Shown here: in pieces, positions 1 through 7,137 of the stretch
Layout: each line of letters opens with the position of its first letter
Numbering within the stretch: the stretch's first letter is position 1
NCBI GenBank assembly: GCA_003601785.1
Contig: PIYA01000011.1
Location: 1-13,107 of the forward strand
Source of the DNA: Candidatus Bathyarchaeota archaeon
GTDB lineage: Archaea; Thermoproteota; Bathyarchaeia; Bathyarchaeales; Bathycorpusculaceae
DNA length: 13,107 nt
Direction of reading: 5' to 3'
Translations under genes and position numbers: made by a program
Notes under the pieces: model-generated
What the model saw: only the letters and a program-made list of their open reading frames with translations
Databases searched by the model: none
What the model was told of the DNA's origin: nothing

Positions 1-1
1 A

Positions 2-283
2 CATCAATCAAATAGTGATCCGCCCGCTGAGGGTAAAGCGGTTCCTTTAGTGAGCCTTCGTGAGGGGGAAGTCGGTGTTGTAGCTTATACCGTCGGAGGC
101 CGTGGACTTGTCAGAAGGCTCGCCGAAATGGGATTAACCCCAGGTGTCAAGGTTAAAGTTCTTCGAAAGGGAATTTTCCGCGGTCCCTTTCAGATAGAGG
201 TTAGAGGAGTGGCGCTTGCTCTTGGTCACGGAGTGGCTTCAAGAGTTTTTGTTAAACCGTTAAGGTTGAAGCATGATGGTTGA
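2..283 (+). CDS. feoA: FeoA-domain protein, 5' end open at window start
   Basis: This is a small cytosolic SH3-like FeoA domain, known in the family to bind and regulate the FeoB ferrous iron transporter. The visible core runs from PLVSLREGEVG through the diagnostic RRLAEMGLTPG, then VLRKGIFRGPFQIEVRG and LGHGVASRVFV, which covers the whole domain. The frame is open without a stop back to base 2. The first in-frame start is a GTG at base 50, but it has no well-placed Shine-Dalgarno. It would also cut off the Pro-Leu pair (bases 44-49) that normally opens this domain. I therefore treat the gene as 5' partial, with base 50 as the alternative start (77 residues). The preceding residues (HQSNSDPPAEGKA) look like a flexible linker, so the domain could be the tail of a longer protein such as a DtxR-type regulator. 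It overlaps feoB by 11 nt, which implies translational coupling. Confidence 0.85.
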   Translation, partial: HQSNSDPPAEGKAVPLVSLREGEVGVVAYTVGGRGLVRRLAEMGLTPGVKVKVLRKGIFRGPFQIEVRGVALALGHGVASRVFVKPLRLKHDG

Positions 284-2243
284 ACGCCAATTACGGATAG
301 CGTTAGCTGGAAACGCCAACGTTGGAAAAAGCGTGATTTTCAATCAACTTACAGGTTTAAATCAGATTGTTGGAAACTGGCCTGGGAAAACCGTTGAAAG
401 AGCCGAAGGCACTCTTTATTTTAAAGGTTACAAGATTCGAATAATCGATTTACCTGGAATATATTCGCTTTCAACTTTCTCCATGGAAGAGATTGTTTCA
501 AGAGATTATATCGCTGTGGAAAAACCGGATATCATAATAAACGTTGTAGATGCTTCAGCGTTAGAACGCAATTTATACTTTACACTTCAACTCTTAGAGC
601 TTGAAGCACCGATAATAGTTGATTTGAATCAAGTTGATTTTGCAGCCAAGAAGGGAATAAGGATTGATGTGGAAAAGCTCTCTGAAGCTTTAGGAGTACC
701 CGTTGTCCCAACAGTTGCGATTACAGGAAGCGGTGTAGATGAAGTGCTTTCGACAGTTATAGCTGTTGTAAGTGGAGAGAGAAAAACTAAGCCGTTAAAG
801 GTTAGGTATGGCAAGGAAATCGAGAAAAGAGTTGAAACTCTTGAAAAACTCATCAAAGATAAGCTTTCACACCTTTGCAAAGTTTATCCCGCAAGATGGA
901 TCGCCGTAAAACTTCTTGAAAGAGACCTAGATGTCGCTGGAAAACTGAAAAATTACGAAAACGGAGAAGCAGTTCTGAAACGGGCAGAAAAATTGGCGAT
1001 TGAACTTGAAAAAATACACGGTGAGCCTTCATCAGTTATCATAGCTTCAGAGAGATATGCAATCGCAAATAAGATAGCGAAAGAAGTTACCATAGTAGAG
1101 GCTCCTCCAAGGATAAGTTTAGAACAAAAATTAGACGCTGTTACCACGCACAAGGTTTTAGGATATCCAATTTTAGTTGCAGTGGTAGTTTCAATGTTTA
1201 CAATAATTTTTATTGGAGGAAACTTTCTGTCAGAAGGCTTAGAATTCTTGTTTGATAAACTGCTTTTGTTCGTTGAAGAAAAGCTTTCTCTGTTCTTGCC
1301 TCAGACAGCCGTTGATTTGATTAACAACGGAGTTTTATCCGGCATAGTTGCGGGAATAACAATAGCTTTGCCTTACATCATACCTTTTTACATAATCCTT
1401 GCATTGTTTGAAGACAGCGGCTACCTGCCTCGTGCAGCGTTTCTTATGGACAACTTGATGCATAAAATAGGATTACATGGCAAGGCGTTTATTCCGTTAA
1501 TGTTAGGCTACGGATGCAGCGTCCCAGCGTGCATCGGCTGTAGGATAATGGAAACTGAACGAGAACGATTTTTAGCTGGTTTTGTAGTTGTGCTGATTCC
1601 ATGCGCTGCGAGAACCGTTGTCATTTTAGGCTTGGTCGGCAGATTCATAGGTTTGTACGCTGCCTTAGCATTATATGCCTTTGACTTGGTTCTGGTTTTC
1701 GTGTTAGGAAGAATCGCTTTTAAGGCACTTCCAGGAGAACCTATGGGGCTAATTATGGAAATGCCACCTTACAAAAAGCCTTCAATTAAAACTGTGCTAG
1801 TGAAAACGTGGAGTCGAACAAAAGATTTCATTTACATAGCATTTCCGATAATCGTGGCTGGAAGCATAACAATAGAAGCGCTAGCCATCTCAGGTTTCTT
1901 AAACTATATGGTTGAGGTGGCAAGTCCCCTCATCAGTGGCTGGCTTGGACTACCAGCTGTAACTGGGATTCCGTTGATTTTCGGGATTTTAAGAAAGGAG
2001 TTGGCACTTATCTTGTTACAGAATGTCTTAGCACAGCAAGGAATGGTTCTTCGAAGCTTAACGGATGTTCAGATGATCGTTTTTTCACTTGTCACCATGA
2101 TTTACATACCGTGTATTGCAACCATCGCGGCGTGTATCAGAGAGTTCGGGTGGAAGAAAGCATTAGCCATAACCGTTATCGATATAGCACTCGCTCTCTT
2201 TTTAGGTGGAATAGCATATAGACTGCTGTCGCTTACCTTGTAA
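273..2243 (+). CDS. feoB: FeoB ferrous iron transporter (656 aa)
   Basis: This is an integral membrane Fe(II) importer with an N-terminal G protein. The GTPase motifs are in order: G1 GNANVGKS (13-20), switch-I region NWPGKTVE (35-42), G3 DLPG (59-62), G4 NQVD (119-122) and a G5-like segment near 146-153. Residues from about 165 to 275 form the helical spacer. Membrane helices follow from about 297. The first Gate region holds GYGCSVPACIGCR (412-424) and the LIPCAARTVVILG segment (441-453). The second Gate holds FGILRKELALIL (570-581) and YIPCIATIAAC (611-621). Cysteines at 415, 420, 423, 444, 614 and 621 lie in the positions expected around the pore. The length is at the short end for the family because the cytosolic C-terminal tail is missing. 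Starts at 273 and 276 (ATGATG) are equally possible. The stop lies 2 nt from the convergent VWA gene. Identification is firm. Confidence 0.96.
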   Translation: MMVERQLRIALAGNANVGKSVIFNQLTGLNQIVGNWPGKTVERAEGTLYFKGYKIRIIDLPGIYSLSTFSMEEIVSRDYIAVEKPDIIINVVDASALERNLYFTLQLLELEAPIIVDLNQVDFAAKKGIRIDVEKLSEALGVPVVPTVAITGSGVDEVLSTVIAVVSGERKTKPLKVRYGKEIEKRVETLEKLIKDKLSHLCKVYPARWIAVKLLERDLDVAGKLKNYENGEAVLKRAEKLAIELEKIHGEPSSVIIASERYAIANKIAKEVTIVEAPPRISLEQKLDAVTTHKVLGYPILVAVVVSMFTIIFIGGNFLSEGLEFLFDKLLLFVEEKLSLFLPQTAVDLINNGVLSGIVAGITIALPYIIPFYIILALFEDSGYLPRAAFLMDNLMHKIGLHGKAFIPLMLGYGCSVPACIGCRIMETERERFLAGFVVVLIPCAARTVVILGLVGRFIGLYAALALYAFDLVLVFVLGRIAFKALPGEPMGLIMEMPPYKKPSIKTVLVKTWSRTKDFIYIAFPIIVAGSITIEALAISGFLNYMVEVASPLISGWLGLPAVTGIPLIFGILRKELALILLQNVLAQQGMVLRSLTDVQMIVFSLVTMIYIPCIATIAACIREFGWKKALAITVIDIALALFLGGIAYRLLSLTL

Positions 2244-2245
2244 AT

Positions 2246-3937
2246 TCAGCTTGTACTATATTCTATGAAAGCCTTAGTGAATTTTTTCATTAAATCGTAG
2301 GGACTTTCAACGACGCAGTTTGGACGGACATACCGTCTGACAGCGGTGCTGTTTACACCTATGCCTATGATGCCCACACCGAGACGCTCCACCTTTCTTA
2401 TGGCTTCCCTTAACTTTTCTTCAGCGTTTTCGTAACCAGCTGGGAAGAAATCTGAGACAACCACCAAGACTCTTGCCTCTTCTATACGGTTAGTTAACGC
2501 TTGAGCCGCAAGTGTTATAGCGTCCGCTAGGTACGTGAAGCCGCCATGGGTTAAGCCTCCTATTCTAGCTTTCACTCTTGTATCATATCTTTCAGAGAAA
2601 TCCTTAACGATGTAAAACTTGTTGTTAAAGGCGTACATGCCCCAAGAGTTTTGGTTTAAAATCAGCGACTTAGCAACTTCAGCTAGACATAACGCTATGC
2701 CTCTAACTTCACCCTTAAACATGTTTAGACTGTGGCTTGCATCGATGAGTATGGACCATGCGTCTTCCCTTGTTTGAAGCTCCTCACGTACAAATATATC
2801 GGTTCGTTGGCTCTGACTGGCGATAACCTGTATTGCCTCTTGTAAGTCGACAACACCGCTTTCCTGTCTGAAATCCTCACCGCCGACGTTTTTCAAAAGT
2901 CTTAGTCGATGAAGTATACGTTTTATGGGACTGCTTAAAAGTTGCCGCTTTCTTTGGTATTCAGCGTAATCTTCAGCTGGAAACATGAAATCTTCAAACT
3001 CTGTGTTCTTTCCTATCCCGATATAACTTTGCAGTATCTTCCACTTAGAGTTCTCACGTTCCCTCCAATCAGTCAAAGCTCGTTGAGCCTCATTCCCCCT
3101 TAAACTTTCCATAGCGCTTTCTGATCGCTGCATCCCTCCAATTCTTTGATCCAAAGCTGACAGAGACTCGGTGAAAATCTTTTCAGTTTCACCTTCTTTA
3201 GGTATATACTCCCTATAGAAAAGGTCGTTTGTTCCATGACTTTCTGCATACAACAGTGAGGGAACTTCGAAGGTTTCTCCATAAACAGCTATAGCATCAT
3301 AAATTTTGTTTGCGGCGCTTATCCGCTCATCTAATGTGGGGTTTTCCGCAACTTTTTCAAGTATCGACGTTATTGCCTCAACATCCGTAAGCAGCTCATC
3401 TTTTAATGTTCCTTTGACCTTTCCAACATTATATTTTGTGAGAGCTGAAGCCATCACACGAGATGCATTGTTTGGAAGCTCTTCAACATTTTTCATTCTG
3501 AGATAACTGATTGCATTGGCATAGGCTATTTCAGGGATTGTCCATGGAAATGAACTGCCTAAGTGTTTATTTATTATAACATCCTCAAGTAGACTAACCA
3601 CAAAAGTAGACAAGCTCAGCTGCTTTCTCCGCGCCCATTTCGAGTATGAAGAAAAATCTGAAAGGAGTGAATGCATACTTAGGTGATACACGGAAGATTT
3701 AAACAGATACCAGATTATTTTTTTGTGCAACTGATTATGAAGGTTAAACCTTAAACCTTGAAAACTAACATTTTCTTTATCTAATTTTTTCGGTTTAACC
3801 AGATGAAGCACATATCCCCGGCTGTCTTTTCCAAGATACGGATATCTCAGATCGTCGTGAAGGAGAATTTTCAGTTCGTTAGGTGTTTTCTTAGTCATCT
3901 GAAGGGTTGTTGACCAGGCAAAATCAAAAAAGTTCAA
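2246..3937 (-). CDS. NorD/CoxE-like VWA-domain protein
   Basis: This 563-residue protein is a von Willebrand factor A partner for the adjacent MoxR AAA+ ATPase. The C-terminal VWA domain (about 390-560) has a complete metal-ion-dependent adhesion site: DASHS (399-403), T468 in GGFTYLADA and D496 in VVVSDFF. The N-terminal helical part contains LLEDVIIN (116-123), resembling the LEDxRIE motif of NorD/CbbO/cobaltochelatase-type VWA proteins. The lead-in to the VWA domain (VVDLQEAIQVI, then a basic segment) also matches the NorD layout. Relatives such as NorD, CbbO and CoxE act with an AAA+ ring to activate or metallate a client enzyme; the client here is unknown. There is no signal peptide or membrane segment, so it is cytosolic. 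The TTG start at 3937 is 19 nt after the ATPase stop; an ATG at 3898 (residue 14) is an alternative. Neither has a clear Shine-Dalgarno. Confidence 0.85.
   Translation of the reverse strand: MNFFDFAWSTTLQMTKKTPNELKILLHDDLRYPYLGKDSRGYVLHLVKPKKLDKENVSFQGLRFNLHNQLHKKIIWYLFKSSVYHLSMHSLLSDFSSYSKWARRKQLSLSTFVVSLLEDVIINKHLGSSFPWTIPEIAYANAISYLRMKNVEELPNNASRVMASALTKYNVGKVKGTLKDELLTDVEAITSILEKVAENPTLDERISAANKIYDAIAVYGETFEVPSLLYAESHGTNDLFYREYIPKEGETEKIFTESLSALDQRIGGMQRSESAMESLRGNEAQRALTDWRERENSKWKILQSYIGIGKNTEFEDFMFPAEDYAEYQRKRQLLSSPIKRILHRLRLLKNVGGEDFRQESGVVDLQEAIQVIASQSQRTDIFVREELQTREDAWSILIDASHSLNMFKGEVRGIALCLAEVAKSLILNQNSWGMYAFNNKFYIVKDFSERYDTRVKARIGGLTHGGFTYLADAITLAAQALTNRIEEARVLVVVSDFFPAGYENAEEKLREAIRKVERLGVGIIGIGVNSTAVRRYVRPNCVVESPYDLMKKFTKAFIEYSTS
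2282..2287 (+). terminator. Possible T-run terminator for feoAB
   Basis: Six consecutive T residues on the + strand begin about 40 nt after the feoB stop. Archaeal RNA polymerase commonly terminates at short oligo-T tracts. Since feoB has no 3' intergenic space, termination would have to occur inside the antisense of the VWA gene. This is weak positional evidence only. Confidence 0.28.
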
Positions 3938-3956
3938 GGTTAACCCGAGCTTTTGA

Positions 3957-5042
3957 TTATCCGAAGAAGGCTTCTACAACACGTTTTACAGCTGTTTGAA
4001 CTTCCACATCATCACTTGTTGTTCCAATTATCGTTTCCACAGCTGCCTCTATCGGTGGACAACCATCCGCAATCAGTGTCGCCCAATTGATAAGGTCTCC
4101 AGGTGATGGACCGTAGGGCAAATCGCCGTTTTTATATTGTCTCCGAAGTTCGGCTCCTACTTTGACTATTTTTTCAGCTGTTTCCCTGTCTATACCACTT
4201 CTCTTTGCAATTAACTCTATTTCTTCTGGCGCAATTTTGTCTCCTACACTCAGATAATCGAAGTTTATCCAAACTGACATACGTCTTCTGAGAGCTGCGT
4301 TTAACGGTTTTGTTCCGATAAACTCAGCTGAAAAGGGGTTCATAGCTATTACCACGTAACCATAAGGATGCCTGTGCACTATTTCGTTATCTTTTTCAGT
4401 TAAAACAAGGTGACCTCTCGTGTCTAGAACAGGGTTTAGCCTTGTGGCTATATCTTGTTTCATCATATTTGCCTCGTCTAAATAGAGTATACCACCATTT
4501 CTACACCATTGAACTATTTGACCGTCAATCCAATTCTCCTTTCCAAGACCTATATACCTTCCAAAAAGATCATAGGCAGAGGTCTGTAACCCACAGTTTA
4601 TCTCCCACATGGGTAAACCGCAAAGCTCCGCCACCAAATAAACTATATGCGTTTTCCCGGTTCCGCTAGGTCCTATCAAAGCGCATTGCTTGAAGTGATA
4701 CAGGGCGCGGACTATTCTGTGCACATAGTTGAAGCCTTTATCTATGTATTCTGGAGTGTTACGCGGTATAAGAGGCTTGAGGAAATCTGGAAAAACATAT
4801 CCAGGGTGCAAATCATATTTCTCTATGCCATACTTTTTTCTAAGCATAGCTATTCTGGAGGATTCCGTTACCGCCGTCTTTGTTATTGAAACCGACACTC
4901 TCGTATCTTTTATCGCCGTTCTCACACTCTCTTCCGTGACATAAACTGGCTTTTCACCTTTCCCGTTTTTCCCACCTTGGAATCCGAAGCCGACTGCAGC
5001 AGCCGTTGGCTTCTTGGTTGACTTCTGTCTCACGTGTGGCAA
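3957..5042 (-). CDS. MoxR-family AAA+ ATPase (NorQ/CbbQ-like)
   Basis: This is a cytosolic AAA+ ATPase of the MoxR branch, expected to form a ring that works with the downstream VWA protein. Numbering is from the TTG at 5042 (361 residues). Walker A is GPSGTGKT (124-131). The Walker B segment LYLDEAN has D189 and E190. Sensor 1 is N235 in IAMNPF. The arginine-finger segment ALRRRMS has R252-R254. The expected sensor-2 position reads SPGD (313-316), with Gly where many MoxR proteins have Arg. A Gly/Lys-rich linker lies at about 19-31, followed by a helical N-terminal region unlike minimal MoxR proteins. I chose the TTG at 5042 because GGAGGA sits 6 nt before it and a TATA-like box lies 42-51 nt upstream. 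The upstream TTG at 5075 would lie before the predicted transcript start. The stop is 19 nt from the VWA gene, so the pair is an operon. Confidence 0.88.
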   Translation of the reverse strand: MPHVRQKSTKKPTAAAVGFGFQGGKNGKGEKPVYVTEESVRTAIKDTRVSVSITKTAVTESSRIAMLRKKYGIEKYDLHPGYVFPDFLKPLIPRNTPEYIDKGFNYVHRIVRALYHFKQCALIGPSGTGKTHIVYLVAELCGLPMWEINCGLQTSAYDLFGRYIGLGKENWIDGQIVQWCRNGGILYLDEANMMKQDIATRLNPVLDTRGHLVLTEKDNEIVHRHPYGYVVIAMNPFSAEFIGTKPLNAALRRRMSVWINFDYLSVGDKIAPEEIELIAKRSGIDRETAEKIVKVGAELRRQYKNGDLPYGPSPGDLINWATLIADGCPPIEAAVETIIGTTSDDVEVQTAVKRVVEAFFG

Positions 5043-5048
5043 AATGTT

Positions 5049-5054
5049 TCCTCC
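5049..5054 (-). promoter_or_regulatory. Strong Shine-Dalgarno GGAGGA for the MoxR-type ATPase
   Basis: On the minus strand GGAGGA is followed by AACATT and then TTG (5042-5040), an ideal spacing. It lies inside the longer reading frame that begins at 5075, so it decides the start in favour of 5042. Confidence 0.7.
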
Positions 5055-5083
5055 TTCTTCTATTAGTGATAACAAGTGGATTT

Positions 5084-5093
5084 GATTTAAATC
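5084..5093 (-). promoter_or_regulatory. TATA-like box for the MoxR-VWA operon
   Basis: The palindrome GATTTAAATC lies in the 91-bp gap between the 89-residue protein and the ATPase. Its centre is about 46 nt upstream of the TTG at 5042. With the usual archaeal spacing of about 26 nt, transcription would begin near 5062. That leaves a leader of about 20 nt containing the GGAGGA site. An AT-rich GTAA just upstream could serve as a weak BRE. Being palindromic, the box alone gives no direction; the downstream Shine-Dalgarno and gene supply it. Confidence 0.45.
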
Positions 5094-5133
5094 TTACTTC
5101 TCACGATTCAATACAGCTAATTAGGGCAGAGAA

Positions 5134-5403
5134 TTACGATAAAAGGTTAGCTAAAAGCCTCTTCAATTCACTTTTATCCTTTAAATTTCGAAAAATGGCT
5201 TTACCTGTTCCGTAAAGACGAAAAGAAAAATTTTGAAAGGTTAACTCAAAAATTATTCGGGAAATAGACTTTTTTATTTTAGCTTTTCTCAGAATCTTTG
5301 TAACAGCCTCATCTTTCCTTTCATACTTAAAAATGACAATAAAGTCTTTTTCTTCGCCGCATGTTTCTTCAATTCTAGCCACGTAATCCTCAATCACGCC
5401 CAT
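5134..5403 (-). CDS. Small basic protein of unknown function in the sulfur operon
   Basis: This is an 89-residue protein that I do not recognise. It begins with ATG only 5 nt after the sufS stop, so it is very probably cotranscribed and translated from the same message. The predicted pattern alternates helix and strand: an acidic N-terminal helix with one cysteine (C15), a hydrophobic strand FIVIFKY (21-27), a lysine-rich helix (31-46), then strands IIFELTF and FRLYGTGKAIF (50-71). A final helix is KSELKRLLANLL. The strand-turn-strand with GTGK followed by a helix is faintly like one half-repeat of a TATA-binding-protein-like fold; this is only a resemblance. It has no signal peptide or membrane helix. 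A role as an accessory or regulator for the Fe-S genes is inferred from position alone. Confidence 0.7.
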   Translation of the reverse strand: MGVIEDYVARIEETCGEEKDFIVIFKYERKDEAVTKILRKAKIKKSISRIIFELTFQNFSFRLYGTGKAIFRNLKDKSELKRLLANLLS

Positions 5404-5408
5404 TAAGA

Positions 5409-6635
5409 CTACTCAATCTCCTTTAAAACTTCAACGAAACGGTCAATTTCTTCGCGGGTGTTGTAAATGTAAAAGCTTGCCCTAGCTGATGACTTGAGCT
5501 TAAACTTCTCGTGCAACGGTTGTGCACAGTGAAGACCACTTCTAATCATCACACCGTAATGGTCAAGGAATAATGCAACATCATGAGAACTTAACCCTGC
5601 TATGCCGAAAGGAATAATTCCACACTTGGAAGATGCGTCTCGCGGTCCATAAATCTTGATTTTTTCGAGTTCTTGCATGCGTCGCAGAGCATATCCTGTT
5701 AACATTTTCTCGTGCAGCCTAACGTTCTCCATACCAATGTTCTCAAGATATCTTACAGCAGCCATTAAACCCACACCACCGCAAATGTGAGGAGTCCCGG
5801 CTTCAAATTTCCACGGCAAATCATTCCAAGAAATCGAACAACGCCTCGTCACAGTGTTAAAGGTAACATCTTTTATCATCTCACCTCCACCGTGAAAAGG
5901 TTCCATACTCTCAAGAATTTCACGTTTGGCGTATAAGACGCCTATGCCTGTTGGACCCAACATCTTGTGACCTGAAAAAGCAAGAAAATCAACGTCTAAA
6001 TCTTTAACATCCACTGGAAGATGAGGAACTGATTGGGCGCCGTCTACGAGCACCAGAGAATCATGCTCATGAGCCATTTTGACGATTTTTTTCACGTCGT
6101 TTACGACGCCAGTAACGTTTGAGACTTGTGGTAGACAAACGATTCTTGTTTTATTGGAAATTGCATTTTCAAAAGCCTCGTAGTTCAAAGTCCCGTCATC
6201 ATTTACGTCCGCATATTTAACCTTGAACCCGTTTATTCTTGAGAGAAGTTCCCAAGGAACTATGTTGCTGTGATGTTCCATCAGCGTGACTAAAACCTCA
6301 TCCCCCTTCTTTAAGTTCCAAAGTCCCCATGCATAAGCCACAAGGTTTATCGCTTCTGTTGTGCCTCTGACAAAAACTATCTCTTCCATGCTGTCCGCGT
6401 TAATGAACTTAGCCACTTCTTCATGGGCATCTTCATACAGTTCTGACGCTTCTTGAGAAAGTGTGTGAACGCCTCTGTGAACGTTTGCGTTGTGATTTCT
6501 GTAGAACTCGTTAATCGCATCTATCACTTGTTTGGGTTTTTGAGTTGTCGCTGCATTGTCAAAGTAGATTAGCGGATTATTGTTTATTTTCCGTTTTAAT
6601 ATCGGGAAGTCCTCTCGGATTTTGTAAGGGTCCAA
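5409..6635 (-). CDS. sufS: SufS-type cysteine desulfurase (408 aa)
   Basis: This is a PLP-dependent group II cysteine desulfurase that converts L-cysteine to alanine and passes persulfide sulfur to an Fe-S scaffold. All hallmark residues are present. YFDNAATT (24-31) opens the fold, and H121/H122 in MEHHSN includes the PLP-stacking histidine. D198 and Q201 in VDGAQ bind the pyridine ring and O3'. K224 in SGHK forms the Schiff base. C370 in RSGLHCAQP is the persulfide cysteine, and R385 in ARASF is the expected substrate-carboxylate arginine. The N-terminus (DPYKIREDFPILKRKINNNPL) matches the family, so the TTG at 6635 is the likely start. It begins 1 nt after the scaffold gene stop and follows a GGAGGGGAG purine tract. 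The length is normal. This is the only fully canonical desulfurase in the window. Confidence 0.95.
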   Translation of the reverse strand: MDPYKIREDFPILKRKINNNPLIYFDNAATTQKPKQVIDAINEFYRNHNANVHRGVHTLSQEASELYEDAHEEVAKFINADSMEEIVFVRGTTEAINLVAYAWGLWNLKKGDEVLVTLMEHHSNIVPWELLSRINGFKVKYADVNDDGTLNYEAFENAISNKTRIVCLPQVSNVTGVVNDVKKIVKMAHEHDSLVLVDGAQSVPHLPVDVKDLDVDFLAFSGHKMLGPTGIGVLYAKREILESMEPFHGGGEMIKDVTFNTVTRRCSISWNDLPWKFEAGTPHICGGVGLMAAVRYLENIGMENVRLHEKMLTGYALRRMQELEKIKIYGPRDASSKCGIIPFGIAGLSSHDVALFLDHYGVMIRSGLHCAQPLHEKFKLKSSARASFYIYNTREEIDRFVEVLKEIE

Positions 6636-6636
6636 C

Positions 6637-7137
6637 CTATTTTCTCCCCTCCTTTTTCATTCTTTTCGAAATCATCTTCGCCAATTCTTCCTCTTCCAAG
6701 GCTTGTTTCTCTTCAAAAGTTAACTCTTCAGACAGCCAACTGGGAGAAGACTCTTTGTTCTGATAATAGGCTCTTATGGCTCTTTTTAACGCTCCGACAG
6801 CCAAGATTCCGCAGTGAAACTTTACGCTTGGAAGCCCACCAACAGCTTCTATCACTTTCTTCCAAGAGATTTTCCAAGCATCCTCAAGTTTCATGTCCTT
6901 AATCATTTCAGTGACTATGCTTGAGGTTGCTATGTTTGCAGCACAGCCGTAGCTTTCGAAGGACGCTCTCTCAATAACGTCTTCGTCGTTAATTTTCAAG
7001 TAGAAGATTATCATGTCTCCACATGTAGGGTTTCCAGCCACAGCGGTGACGGTGGCATCCTTCATCTTCCCAAGATTCTTCGGATGTCTGAAAAGCTCAA
7101 GAATTTTTGGGTTGTACGGTAAAGGAACTCTGGACAT
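6637..7137 (-). CDS. iscU: IscU-like Fe-S cluster scaffold with C-terminal tail
   Basis: This scaffold protein builds nascent Fe-S clusters with sulfur from a cysteine desulfurase. The conserved ligand set is complete: C39 and D41 in NPTCGD, C65 in YGCAAN, and H108/C109 in KFHCG. The arrangement ESYGCAAN followed by LPSVKFHC is of the IscU/NifU-N type. It lacks the roughly 20-residue insertion typical of Gram-positive SufU between the second and third cysteines. LPSVK (102-106) resembles the LPPVK motif that IscU presents to the HscA chaperone. The domain ends near residue 125. Residues about 130-166 form an extra, highly charged, probably helical tail rich in Glu then Lys, which normal IscU lacks. 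The ATG follows directly after the TAG of the upstream NifS-like gene (0 nt gap), with GGAG 9 nt before it. The symbol reflects family resemblance; NifU- or SufU-like naming is also defensible. Confidence 0.92.
   Translation of the reverse strand: MSRVPLPYNPKILELFRHPKNLGKMKDATVTAVAGNPTCGDMIIFYLKINDEDVIERASFESYGCAANIATSSIVTEMIKDMKLEDAWKISWKKVIEAVGGLPSVKFHCGILAVGALKRAIRAYYQNKESSPSWLSEELTFEEKQALEEEELAKMISKRMKKEGRK
6644..6652 (-). promoter_or_regulatory. Shine-Dalgarno tract for sufS inside the scaffold gene end
   Basis: The minus strand reads GGAGGGGAG within the last codons of the IscU-like gene. It ends 8 nt before the TTG at 6635 and supports this TTG as the sufS start and coupled translation of the two genes. 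Confidence 0.5.

Noticed and set aside
3957..5042. Gas-vesicle GvpN or magnesium/cobalt chelatase ATPase subunit as the identity of the AAA+ protein
   Set aside because: No other gas vesicle gene and no large chelatase subunit is present. The VWA partner has the NorD/CoxE layout without the AAA-like domain of chelatase D subunits.
5006..5215. 69-codon + strand frame crossing the ATPase promoter, with a hydrophobic N-terminal run resembling a signal peptide
   Set aside because: It is mostly antisense to two genes. The hydrophobic stretch is the reverse complement of the purine-rich Shine-Dalgarno region, and no family is recognisable.
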